NCBI RefSeq assembly: GCF_004745525.1 | Contig: NZ_RKLY01000030.1 | Span: forward strand, 1 to 32,711 | DNA: 32,711 nt | Source of the DNA: Companilactobacillus suantsaicola | GTDB taxonomy: Bacteria > Bacillota > Bacilli > Lactobacillales > Lactobacillaceae | Reading direction: 5' to 3' | Shown: positions 25,053 through 32,711 of the stretch, piece after piece | Layout: the number at the start of each line of letters is the position of its first letter | Position numbering within the stretch: the first letter of the stretch is position 1 | Position numbers and translations under genes: made by a program | Notes under the pieces: model-generated | Seen by the model: the letters and a program-made list of their open reading frames with translations, nothing else | What the model was told of the DNA's origin: nothing | The model's database searches: none

Positions 25053-25847
25053 TTAGAAAATAGTTGGAACTAAGCCTCCGTCTAATCTCAAAGCCTCGCC
25101 TGAAAATGATGAAGCGTCTGGACTAGCCACAAACGAGACAAAACGACCAATCTCTTCCGGACGAATCAAACGTTGGATTTGTGAACGAGAACGATGATGC
25201 TTCATGAAATCTGCTTCCCATTTTTCCTTAGGTAGATTGCTGTTGCCGTACATATCTTCCAGCATCTTTTCAACACCTTCGGTCAAAGTAGATCCTGGCA
25301 TGATGGTGTTAACTGTCACGTGACTAGCAACCGTTAATTTTGACAAACTCTTCGCCAATGATAAATTCATCGATTTTGTCATACTGTATTGAGGCATCTC
25401 TCCAGAAGGCATAATTGCCTCCTCACTAGCGATAAAGATGATTCTACCAAAATCTTGCTCGAGCATTTTAGGTAAATAAAATTTTGCCAAGGAATTTCCT
25501 GCCAGAACATTGACCTTAAAGAATTTATCCCAAGTATCATCATTAATATCAAAGTAATCCATCGGTTGAAAAATCCCCATGTTATTAATCAAAATATCGA
25601 CTTTTGGAAACTTTGTAAAAACTTTTTCACGGTCATCAGCTTTAGCCAAATCTGCAGCTGCACCTTGAGGATTAGTTTGTGGAAATTGTTGCTGCAATTC
25701 CGCTACAACTTTAATAACCTCTTGAGCGTTTCGACCATTGATGATCACGTCAGCTCCTTCACGTGCCATTTCTGTAGCAATTGCTTTACCAATTCCCTTG
25801 GTCGAACCAGTGATCAAGGCTAATTTATGTGTCAAATGAAGATCCAT
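25053..25847 (-). CDS. Short-chain dehydrogenase/reductase
   Basis: A 264-residue NAD(P)-dependent oxidoreductase of the classical SDR type. The cofactor motif GSTKGIG is at 14-20, NNMG at 88-91, and the catalytic residues are S141, Y154 and K158 (YSMTK). N38-G-R39 after the second strand points to NADP(H) rather than NAD(H). The C-terminal GEALRLDGGLVPT segment is conserved in the family. The substrate is unknown. GGAGG precedes the ATG. Upstream there is a possible promoter and a short AGTACGTACT palindrome. Confidence 0.88.
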   Translation of the reverse strand: MDLHLTHKLALITGSTKGIGKAIATEMAREGADVIINGRNAQEVIKVVAELQQQFPQTNPQGAAADLAKADDREKVFTKFPKVDILINNMGIFQPMDYFDINDDTWDKFFKVNVLAGNSLAKFYLPKMLEQDFGRIIFIASEEAIMPSGEMPQYSMTKSMNLSLAKSLSKLTVASHVTVNTIMPGSTLTEGVEKMLEDMYGNSNLPKEKWEADFMKHHRSRSQIQRLIRPEEIGRFVSFVASPDASSFSGEALRLDGGLVPTIF

Positions 25848-25884
25848 TATCTATCCTCCAAAATGTAATTTGTATTCATAATAT

Positions 25885-25917
25885 AAGCTGAATAGATATT
25901 TTTGACTAGTACGTACT
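25885..25917 (-). promoter_or_regulatory. Possible promoter and palindrome of the SDR gene
   Basis: On the minus strand, TAGTCA and TATATT stand 17 bp apart, a moderate sigma-A promoter. Directly upstream is the 10-bp palindrome AGTACGTACT (25908-25917), a candidate operator. Confidence 0.35.
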
Positions 25918-25929
25918 TTTTAGTGCCTA

Positions 25930-26439
25930 TTAATTTTCTTCCAAAATGCTCTTAGCAATTTCTTCTGTTCGACTATCAAATGCCACCAAAAAAGCTTCAG
26001 TATCGGCGTCTGATTTTTTAATCGTCTCAATAGCGATCCAAATAGCTTCATACAGCGGATAACCATAAACTCCAGTACTCAAAAATGGCACTGCAATCGT
26101 CCAAAGTTTTAACCGTTTAGCCCAGACCATAACGGCGTTATAAGCACTCGTCAACAGTGCTTCTTCGCCAGAATGTCCGTCAACGTAGCGCGGTCCCACG
26201 GCATGAATCACATAATCAGCTTTTAAATTGTAGGCATTCGTATAAACTGCTGTGCCGGTTGGTGTCCCATTGAAAGCTAACATATCCTTCTTCAAATTAG
26301 GACCGGCTTTACTATTTAAAGCTCCATCAACTCCACTACCCGGAATTAATTTATTATTGGCAGCGTTAACAATAGCATCAACTCGAAAAGGCAAATTGGC
26401 AATATCCGCCCGAATAACTGTAACTTTAGACAAAATCAT
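25930..26439 (-). CDS. Macrodomain protein (O-acetyl-ADP-ribose deacetylase-like)
   Basis: A 169-residue single macrodomain. Its relatives remove ADP-ribose from proteins or hydrolyse O-acetyl-ADP-ribose. The ligand loops are present: VNAANN (24-29), GSGVDGAL (34-41; usually GGGVDGAI) and STGVYGYP (121-128). The ATG at 26439 overlaps the stop of the preceding HAD gene, but the AAGGAGG site is only 1-2 bp from it. A TTG at 26433 has better spacing and may be the true start. Translational coupling with the HAD gene is likely either way. Confidence 0.88.
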   Translation of the reverse strand: MILSKVTVIRADIANLPFRVDAIVNAANNKLIPGSGVDGALNSKAGPNLKKDMLAFNGTPTGTAVYTNAYNLKADYVIHAVGPRYVDGHSGEEALLTSAYNAVMVWAKRLKLWTIAVPFLSTGVYGYPLYEAIWIAIETIKKSDADTEAFLVAFDSRTEEIAKSILEEN

Positions 26440-27260
26440 TCCTCCTTCAAAGCATACTTTTTAATCGCAAAGGAAACTCCATTTTGATTGTTACTACTTG
26501 TCACAACCCGAGCAGACTGCTTGACCTCATCAGGAGCATTATCCATCGCCACACCAAGCCCCGCTAACTCAAGCATTGGCACGTCGTTAAAATTGTCCCC
26601 CAGTGTCATCGTCTCACTCAAATCCAATCGATAAATTTTAGCTAATTCACGTAAAGCTTTCTCCTTAGAGACTTGTTTATTCGTGACTTCCAGATAATTA
26701 TCCTTTGATAAATAAAAGGCACTCTTCGGAAATCTTGTTTGGAAAAATTTTAAAGCTTTAGTAATTTGGTCAGTGTCACCGATCAAAAGTAACTTATGAA
26801 TGGGAATTTGCGAATTCACGATAATATCTTTTAAATCAGTTTTAATAGGTACTAACTTAGTAATATCTGCTTCAATTTTAACCCATTTATCGATTTTTTC
26901 CACATACCACGTCACTCCAGAATACAAATTAATTGTGACTTGCGGAAATTTTTGCTTCAACAAATTAAAAATGTGCTCAACTTCTGTCCGGTCTAATTCA
27001 TGGTTCAAAATGGTAGTATAATTGTCTTCTTTTAAATCCTTAACTACTAAAGCGCCGTTGAAACATGCTATCGGATTATCCATTACATCCAATTCTTCAG
27101 CTAAAGCCAACATCCCTTGAGGTGAACGTGCTGAAGCTAGGATAAAGGGAATCTCTTTTTTATTTAATTGTTTGATGCAATCTTTTAAATTACTGTCGAT
27201 CTTATTTTGGTCATCCAAAATCGTTCCGTCAATATCACTTAAAATCAATTTCACTGCCAT
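26436..27260 (-). CDS. Cof-type HAD-superfamily sugar-phosphate phosphatase
   Basis: A 274-residue cytosolic phosphatase. The catalytic pair is D9 and D11 in LILSDIDGTILDD. The large C2 cap lies between about 80 and 195, and the acidic motif is GDNFNDVPML. This is the Cof/YidA class, which usually acts on sugar phosphates or flavin nucleotides; the substrate is not predictable. The ATG at 27260 follows AGGTGGTG, while GTG codons inside that site are rejected. It overlaps the macrodomain gene by 4 bp. Confidence 0.88.
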   Translation of the reverse strand: MAVKLILSDIDGTILDDQNKIDSNLKDCIKQLNKKEIPFILASARSPQGMLALAEELDVMDNPIACFNGALVVKDLKEDNYTTILNHELDRTEVEHIFNLLKQKFPQVTINLYSGVTWYVEKIDKWVKIEADITKLVPIKTDLKDIIVNSQIPIHKLLLIGDTDQITKALKFFQTRFPKSAFYLSKDNYLEVTNKQVSKEKALRELAKIYRLDLSETMTLGDNFNDVPMLELAGLGVAMDNAPDEVKQSARVVTSSNNQNGVSFAIKKYALKEE

Positions 27261-27295
27261 TATTTTCACCACCTATTTTAAGGATAACATAATAA

Positions 27296-27309
27296 TTAAA
27301 GCGCTTTAA
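27296..27309. promoter_or_regulatory. 14-bp perfect palindrome, cre-like
   Basis: TTAAAGCGCTTTAA matches the cre consensus at 12 of 14 positions and is fully symmetric. It lies between the divergent HAD and DUF218 genes. It could be a CcpA site or the operator of another regulator. Confidence 0.4.
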
Positions 27310-27390
27310 ATTCTTAATAAGTCCCTCATTATGATAGAATTAATCTATTGTTTATAAGGGAATATTTATCTTATAGAGGTGATTTTATTA

Positions 27391-28491
27391 ATGAATGAGG
27401 GAACTATTTTAAATGCTCTCCAAAAGGTTTCAGCATATTGGGGAATCGCAACCTTAGTCATGTTAGGAATCTTCTTATTCATGTGGCTAAGGGAACCACG
27501 ACGATTAATCAACGGCATTACCTTTTCAATCTTCTTCTTTAGTTTTTTACTTGAATTAGCGGTTTTGATCTTCAGTACCGCCAATCAAGCTTTCATCATC
27601 GTGATGGGACTTATCTTTTTATTTATTCTGGGAATAATTTTTCTAATTATGATCTCGATGTGGATTCTATTACTGTGGAACGCCTTCATCGTTTGGAAAC
27701 GAGAAAGTCATACCTTATCCAATATGTTGACACTATTCTTGGGGATTTTCCTAATTGCTCTTTGGTTTATCAACCTATTTATCAGCCGACATAGCTCATT
27801 TCTACCGGAATGGTTCAACGTTCTAATCACTGGTCTACCGCTGATTGGAACTTACTTGATTGTTTGTTCGTACAATTTTTTGGTCAACGTCTTCTTGTAC
27901 CAATTCTTTCCTAAGCGATACCAAGCTGACTATCTAATCGTTTTAGGAGCTGGCTTGATCAATGGCGATACCGTATCACGACTCTTAGGTAACCGAATCG
28001 ATGCCGCTATGAAATTTGCTGATAAGCAAGTTAAAAAAGGCCGCAAACGACCAAAGATTGTCTTCTCTGGTGGTCAGGGAAAAGATGAGAAACTGTCAGA
28101 AGCCAAAGCCATGTCCAATTACGCAATCGAACACGGTTGGGACAAATACTTCGTTATCTTAGAAGACAAATCAAAGAACACCTTACAAAACATGCAGTTC
28201 TCAAAAGCAATTATCGAAGAAGACTTTGGTTCAAATTCAGCTAAAATCAAATTCTTCAGTAATAACTATCATATCTTTAGAGCTGGCTTGTATGCCAAAC
28301 TAGCCGGAATTGCCGCAAATGGGGTCGGTGCACCAACTAGATTTTATTTTCTACCAAATGCCTTGATCCGTGAATTCGTGGCCGTCCTACTGATGCACAA
28401 GAAGAGACATATGATTGTCATTTCAACCATTCTTCTGCTCACCTTATTGATGGTTGCTATTACTATCTATACAAATATTATGGCTAAATAA
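27391..28491 (+). CDS. Membrane protein with C-terminal DUF218 (YdcF/SanA-like) domain
   Basis: A 366-residue protein. About five membrane helices fill residues 15-180, followed by a DUF218 domain (about 180-330) and one last helix near 340-362. The domain shows ADYLIVLGAGL, GNRIDAAMKFAD, KIVFSGGQGKDEKLSEAKAM and EDKSKNTLQNM, which are conserved in YdcF/ElyC/SanA proteins linked to cell-envelope metabolism; the biochemical activity is unknown. The ATG at 27391 follows GAGGTG by 9 bp; a GTG inside that site is rejected. It is monocistronic with its own terminator. Confidence 0.85.
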   Translation: MNEGTILNALQKVSAYWGIATLVMLGIFLFMWLREPRRLINGITFSIFFFSFLLELAVLIFSTANQAFIIVMGLIFLFILGIIFLIMISMWILLLWNAFIVWKRESHTLSNMLTLFLGIFLIALWFINLFISRHSSFLPEWFNVLITGLPLIGTYLIVCSYNFLVNVFLYQFFPKRYQADYLIVLGAGLINGDTVSRLLGNRIDAAMKFADKQVKKGRKRPKIVFSGGQGKDEKLSEAKAMSNYAIEHGWDKYFVILEDKSKNTLQNMQFSKAIIEEDFGSNSAKIKFFSNNYHIFRAGLYAKLAGIAANGVGAPTRFYFLPNALIREFVAVLLMHKKRHMIVISTILLLTLLMVAITIYTNIMAK

Positions 28492-28524
28492 AAAAGACGC
28501 AAATTCATATTTGCGTCTTTTTTA
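28489..28524. terminator. Bidirectional terminator
   Basis: A perfect stem, AAAAAGACGCAAAT (28491-28504) with ATTTGCGTCTTTTT (28509-28522), loop TCAT. It serves the convergent DUF218 and nucleotidyltransferase genes. Confidence 0.92.
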
Positions 28525-29355
28525 TTACGATAATTTTCTCTTAGTGTAATCCATAACTCGCTTAGCTTCGTCTTGATTGTACGAATAACCGGTTGCTTCA
28601 CTAAATTGTTGCGCATAGCTATCAAATAATTCTTGCATTAAAAATAAAGCTTGCGTAATTTTTGCTAGACTATTAAAATCTAAAACTTTTTCAATTTGCG
28701 TGATTTCTATTGGACTTAAACAGTCAAATAAATATTTATGATTCTTACCTAAATTCACTTGATAATTGTACTTTGCGGCCACCACATAACTAACAACTTT
28801 TAGAAACTCTTGAAAGCAGTGGTTGTAAAAATGATCACTGGCGTAAAGAAACTCTTTGCGAATAATTCCTTTGACGATGTAAGTCGACACCCACCAAAAT
28901 TCGTTACAAACCCGCGCAAATCCTGTTGGTGTTGGCTTAGTTTGATAATACAATTCTTCTCCTGTTTGTAAATCAGTCGGCAAAATTTTTTGCGGATCAT
29001 ACAAGACTTTCGCGATGGGGTCATTTTTTTGCCATTGTGCAATATCCTTTAAGTCACACAAACCTAAATCAATGCGGTTGTCATCCTCAAACAGCATCAA
29101 AAAAGTGAACAAAAAGAATGGTTCATAATCGCCAGGAACCTGCATGATAGTAGTTTTACCGAAGTCTTCTAGCCATGTACGATTAGATATCAAGCGCTGT
29201 TTTTGGTCTGCATCGACAAAATAAACAATATCAAAATCCTGAAATGAGTCCTGACTTTGTGAATAAACTTTCGACCCATTCATGGCAATAGCTTTGATAT
29301 CTAATTTCTTAGCTACTTCAAAAATAGTCTTCAGCATTTGTTTCTCCGAACGCAT
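28525..29355 (-). CDS. ANT(6)-like aminoglycoside 6-adenylyltransferase family protein
   Basis: A 276-residue nucleotidyltransferase of the family that adenylates streptomycin. Numbered from the ATG at 29355, the metal-binding aspartates are D40 and D42 (FQDFDIVYF), the same positions as in ANT(6)-Ia. The N-terminus MRSEKQML and the FLMLFEDDNRIDL segment also match the family. One visible change is GSK (27-29) where resistance enzymes have GSR. An upstream ATG at 29361 is closer to the AAAGGA site and cannot be excluded. It follows the GntR gene closely and may be cotranscribed. Activity against an antibiotic is not shown by sequence. Confidence 0.82.
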   Translation of the reverse strand: MRSEKQMLKTIFEVAKKLDIKAIAMNGSKVYSQSQDSFQDFDIVYFVDADQKQRLISNRTWLEDFGKTTIMQVPGDYEPFFLFTFLMLFEDDNRIDLGLCDLKDIAQWQKNDPIAKVLYDPQKILPTDLQTGEELYYQTKPTPTGFARVCNEFWWVSTYIVKGIIRKEFLYASDHFYNHCFQEFLKVVSYVVAAKYNYQVNLGKNHKYLFDCLSPIEITQIEKVLDFNSLAKITQALFLMQELFDSYAQQFSEATGYSYNQDEAKRVMDYTKRKLS

Positions 29356-29369
29356 AGTCATCGATCCTT

Positions 29370-30098
29370 TTAATGAATTTTTTTGATCAAGAATAACTTA
29401 GTCATCTGGTAATTGTAATACTGTCTTGAGAAAGCTAATAATTCACCGTTGATTAAATATGATTCATCATTCATCAACAAACTTGGTGAACCACTGGGCA
29501 TATCCATAAATTCAGCGGCTTTTTCTGGTAAAGGACTACTCATAATTGTCTGATCAATAAAACCAATTTGCGTATTGCGACTTCTTTCAAAATATTCAAA
29601 GACTGAGCCATAGAGTGATTCTTGAGGAATCTCATCAATTACTGATTGCAAATAATATGAATGTTCCATCAAATATGGCTTGCCATCGAGTGAGCGCCAA
29701 CGTTTAATGTCAATCAATTTCTCGTCGTCTCTAAAATGATGAGCCCGGGGAAGAAATTCGGCTTCAGAAGCCAAAATGATTTTTTCGGTAGCCTTTTCCG
29801 TCTTCAAATCACGACCGATTCGTTTCATTTCCGCTGACAAACCACCTTCGTGTTCCAAGGCAATGGAGTCACTGGATTGTTGATGACGGACAAAGGTACC
29901 AACACCGTGAACTTGATATGTGTAACCCATCTCACTCAATTGTTTTAAAGCTTGACGCAAAGTGTAACGAGTAACGTCGAATTTATCCATTAGCACCGGC
30001 TCTGAAGGCAATTTCCGATTGTTATCTACTAAAACGCCAGATTCGATTTCAGTAATAATCTCTTTAATCAAAGTATTTGTATCCAACTTCTTTGGCAT
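29370..30098 (-). CDS. GntR-family transcriptional regulator (HutC/UTRA type)
   Basis: A 242-residue repressor. The N-terminal winged helix (about 5-72) shows KLPSEPVLMDKFDVTRYTLRQAL and GVGTFV. The UTRA effector domain follows (about 90-235), with WRSLDGKPYLMEHSYY. Such regulators usually sense a sugar phosphate. Its position next to the 6-phospho-beta-glucosidase gene suggests that enzyme's operon as target (inference). The ATG at 30098 is used with AAAGGA upstream; a start at 30131 would lie in the preceding terminator. Confidence 0.87.
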   Translation of the reverse strand: MPKKLDTNTLIKEIITEIESGVLVDNNRKLPSEPVLMDKFDVTRYTLRQALKQLSEMGYTYQVHGVGTFVRHQQSSDSIALEHEGGLSAEMKRIGRDLKTEKATEKIILASEAEFLPRAHHFRDDEKLIDIKRWRSLDGKPYLMEHSYYLQSVIDEIPQESLYGSVFEYFERSRNTQIGFIDQTIMSSPLPEKAAEFMDMPSGSPSLLMNDESYLINGELLAFSRQYYNYQMTKLFLIKKIH

Positions 30099-30120
30099 TA
30101 CTTGATTTTCCTTTCCAAAT

Positions 30121-30153
30121 AAAAAACGCATCCCATTATTAATTGAGGATACG
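30121..30153 (-). terminator. Terminator after the 6-phospho-beta-glucosidase gene
   Basis: CGCATCC (30127-30133) pairs with GGATACG (30147-30153) with one G-T wobble. On the minus strand a T6 run follows (complement of 30121-30126). Beside it is the 13-bp AT palindrome AATAATCATTATT (30158-30170). Confidence 0.7.
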
Positions 30154-30181
30154 CTTTAATAATCATTATTATGATACAACA

Positions 30182-31633
<1,452 letters not shown>

Positions 31634-31636
31634 TTA

Positions 31637-31807
31637 TTAAGCAGCAACGGCTGCATTTTGTTCTTCTGTGTAAAGTTTGTTGTCATAAAACTTGATGAAT
31701 GGGAACCAGATCAAAAAGGCTATCAAAGCACAGACGATAGCTAAAACAAAGGCTCTCCAATCACCACCGGAACCGATAAAACCGGATAGACCAAGTGGAG
31801 TTGGCCA
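31637..31807 (-). pseudogene. C-terminal remnant of a cellobiose-type PTS EIIC permease
   Basis: Read on the minus strand, 56 codons from W (31807) to the TAA at 31637-31639 encode WPTPLGLSGF, then IGSGGDWRAFVLAIV and IWFPFIKFYDNKLYTEEQN. This is the typical last loop, last helix and tail of CelB/LicC-type EIIC proteins. The remaining roughly 370 codons are missing, and upstream in this frame the family match stops at once. Another frame (31808-31855) reads GFFSATFDKITPLYMLAN, which may be a scrap of the N-terminus. An internal deletion is the simplest explanation. The following bglA-type gene, the promoter and the cre site are intact. Confidence 0.8.
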
Positions 31808-31866
31808 ACATGTATAATGGCGTAATTTTATCGAATGTTGCGCTGAAAAATCCTTTCAAATTTTTC

Positions 31867-31882
31867 ACTCATTCGAATGAGT
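31867..31882. promoter_or_regulatory. 16-bp perfect palindrome, candidate operator
   Basis: ACTCATTCGAATGAGT is fully symmetric. A half copy (TTCGAATGA) follows at 31889-31897. It lies just downstream of the predicted transcription start of the beta-glucoside promoter, where a repressor would block elongation or initiation. Confidence 0.6.
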
Positions 31883-31900
31883 ACTTGTTCGAATGACTTC

Positions 31901-31937
31901 ATGATATCAAATTAAACATCTTTTGTAAACGGTTTCT
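31901..31937 (-). promoter_or_regulatory. Promoter and cre site of the beta-glucoside operon
   Basis: On the minus strand, -35 TTTACA (31924-31929), a 17-bp spacer and -10 TATCAT (31901-31906). Overlapping the -35 is AGAAACCGTTTACA (31924-31937), 13 of 14 matches to the cre consensus. Catabolite repression by CcpA is predicted. Confidence 0.75.
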
Positions 31938-31948
31938 TTTATTTCACG

Positions 31949-31980
31949 AAAAAAGCAATCATCCATTTTTGGACAATTGC
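31949..31980 (-). terminator. Terminator after the small genes at the right end
   Basis: GCAAT (31955-31959) and TCCA (31962-31965) pair with TGGA (31970-31973) and ATTGC (31976-31980), with a short internal loop. On the minus strand a T-run follows. A weaker hairpin, GTTATT (32019-32024) with AATAAC (32033-32038) plus T-run, lies nearer to the stop codon at 32041. Confidence 0.7.
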
Positions 31981-32040
31981 ATTCAGACTAATGATATTTA
32001 ACTTGAATTAGTAAAAATGTTATTAACATGTGAATAACTT

Positions 32041-32283
32041 TTACTGTCTTTCTTTGATACCTTTCAAAACTGCCGTAGCCTCTTTCGTATTTAAAAGGTA
32101 CTTGTTACGCAACAAGATTAATACTTGCTTGGTGTCGGTGTGATTACGAACCAACTCTAAAATATCAGCCACCATACTCTTATCGTTTAAAATATTGGCA
32201 ACTTTTTGCCGACTAATTTTTCCGTGGTGAGTGTAAAAGTAAAAATTTATTAATACGATGGCGATTAATAAAATCCAAAACAT
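32041..32283 (-). CDS. Small single-span membrane protein of unknown function
   Basis: An 80-residue protein with one N-terminal helix (about 2-18) and a basic cytosolic part of about 60 residues that looks helical (VADILELVRNHTDTKQVLILLRNKYLLNTKEATAVLKGIKE). I do not recognise the family. The tail vaguely recalls the helix-turn-helix of L7/L12 C-terminal-like domains, but this is weak. The ATG at 32283 is preferred because GGGGG is 7 bp upstream; an ATG at 32289 is only one base from it. A terminator follows. Confidence 0.65.
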   Translation of the reverse strand: MFWILLIAIVLINFYFYTHHGKISRQKVANILNDKSMVADILELVRNHTDTKQVLILLRNKYLLNTKEATAVLKGIKERQ

Positions 32284-32330
32284 CTGCATTCCCCCATGTC
32301 TTTTTAGTTATTGTACCAAAGATATTTCTT

Positions 32331-32552
32331 TTAAAAATTGTTTTGAAGAAAATTTACCAACTGACTATTCTGACCATTTTTAAAAATATATTCTAAAACA
32401 TCCTTTTTCATATATACACCTTTTAAAAATTCAGTTGGTAACTTTTTTAGAATATCAACCATATTAGTTTGAGCGATTTGTTTGATTTTTTGTTGCATCA
32501 AAGCATCTTTTTGCTTCCTGTCCGCTGAATCCTGTGGATAACCAACATTCAT
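32331..32552 (-). CDS. Small hydrophilic protein of unknown function
   Basis: A 73-residue soluble protein, rich in Lys, Gln and Asn and probably helical (KQKDALMQQKIKQIAQ, then MVDILKKLPTEFLKGVYMKKDVLEYIFKNG). I do not recognise it. The start is uncertain: the ATG at 32552 has only a weak site (GATGG), while a TTG at 32576 would give 81 residues but carries the only GGAG inside its own coding sequence. It precedes the small membrane protein gene by 47 bp on the same strand. Confidence 0.5.
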   Translation of the reverse strand: MNVGYPQDSADRKQKDALMQQKIKQIAQTNMVDILKKLPTEFLKGVYMKKDVLEYIFKNGQNSQLVNFLQNNF

Positions 32553-32711
32553 CGGACCATCAAATAATTTCTCCAAAGTGTACTTTAAATTTAATTGGCG
32601 AATTTTATAATCAAGTTAGCCACCTTAAGAAAAACTAAATAAAAAAACACCAAGACGTAAAAATCAGTTATCATTGGAGTTCCGACACTAACAATGAAAG
32701 AGGTTTTTCGT

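Noticed and set aside
31808-31882. Short frames beginning MSEKF or VKNLKGFF as an intact small gene
   Set aside because: They are broken within a few codons or run out of frame with the EIIC remnant and lack a ribosome site; at best they are scraps of the lost permease N-terminus.

Overview
The window reads as chromosome of a low-GC Gram-positive lactic acid bacterium of the family Lactobacillaceae. The genus Companilactobacillus is my best guess; this is inference from gene content and style, not a database match. The signs are strong AGGAGG-type ribosome binding sites, lipoprotein-anchored substrate-binding proteins, a pyruvate oxidase, CcpA-type cre sites and densely packed, AT-rich genes. 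I see no prophage, transposase, rRNA, tRNA or CRISPR array.

Left part (1-8,100): an orphan OmpR/PhoB-type response regulator faces a phosphate ABC transporter operon, pstS-pstC-pstA-pstB. Between them lies an array of four TTTACA-like hexamers at exact 11-bp steps, which is how PhoP/PhoB boxes look in Firmicutes. The operon ends in a terminator shared with a convergent pyruvate oxidase, an enzyme that consumes phosphate. A two-repeat DUF606 membrane transporter and a small membrane protein follow.

Centre-left (8,200-15,350): a PAP2 phosphatase, then a complete phosphonate operon on the minus strand: binding protein phnD, ATPase phnC, two permeases, phosphonoacetaldehyde hydrolase phnX and 2-aminoethylphosphonate transaminase phnW. 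Together these would import 2-aminoethylphosphonate and release phosphate, alanine and acetaldehyde. Its upstream region carries hexamer arrays on both strands in the same 11-bp register, with the same 9-bp gap to a -10 as in the pst promoter. Phosphate and phosphonate uptake therefore look like one phosphate-starvation regulon. An aldo/keto reductase is divergent.

Centre (15,350-21,650): a Na+/H+ antiporter; a fumarase plus soluble fumarate reductase pair with an upstream YfcC/DcuC-type carrier (probably a malate-to-succinate branch); and a cysteine-free ribosomal protein S14 gene followed 4 bp later by a 35-codon basic ORF.

Centre-right (21,700-28,500): an autoregulated MarR repressor with two palindromic operators and a multidrug-type ABC exporter; a 138-bp highly structured intergenic element (24,320-24,457); a YisL-like membrane protein and a short-chain dehydrogenase; a macrodomain protein coupled to a Cof-type HAD phosphatase; and a DUF218 membrane protein.

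Right part (28,500-32,711): an ANT(6)-like nucleotidyltransferase, a GntR/UTRA regulator, a GH1 6-phospho-beta-glucosidase and only the last 56 codons of its PTS permease, although that permease's promoter, cre site and a 16-bp palindrome remain. Two small genes of unknown function close the window. Bases 1-49 and 32,577-32,711 hold no gene I can support.
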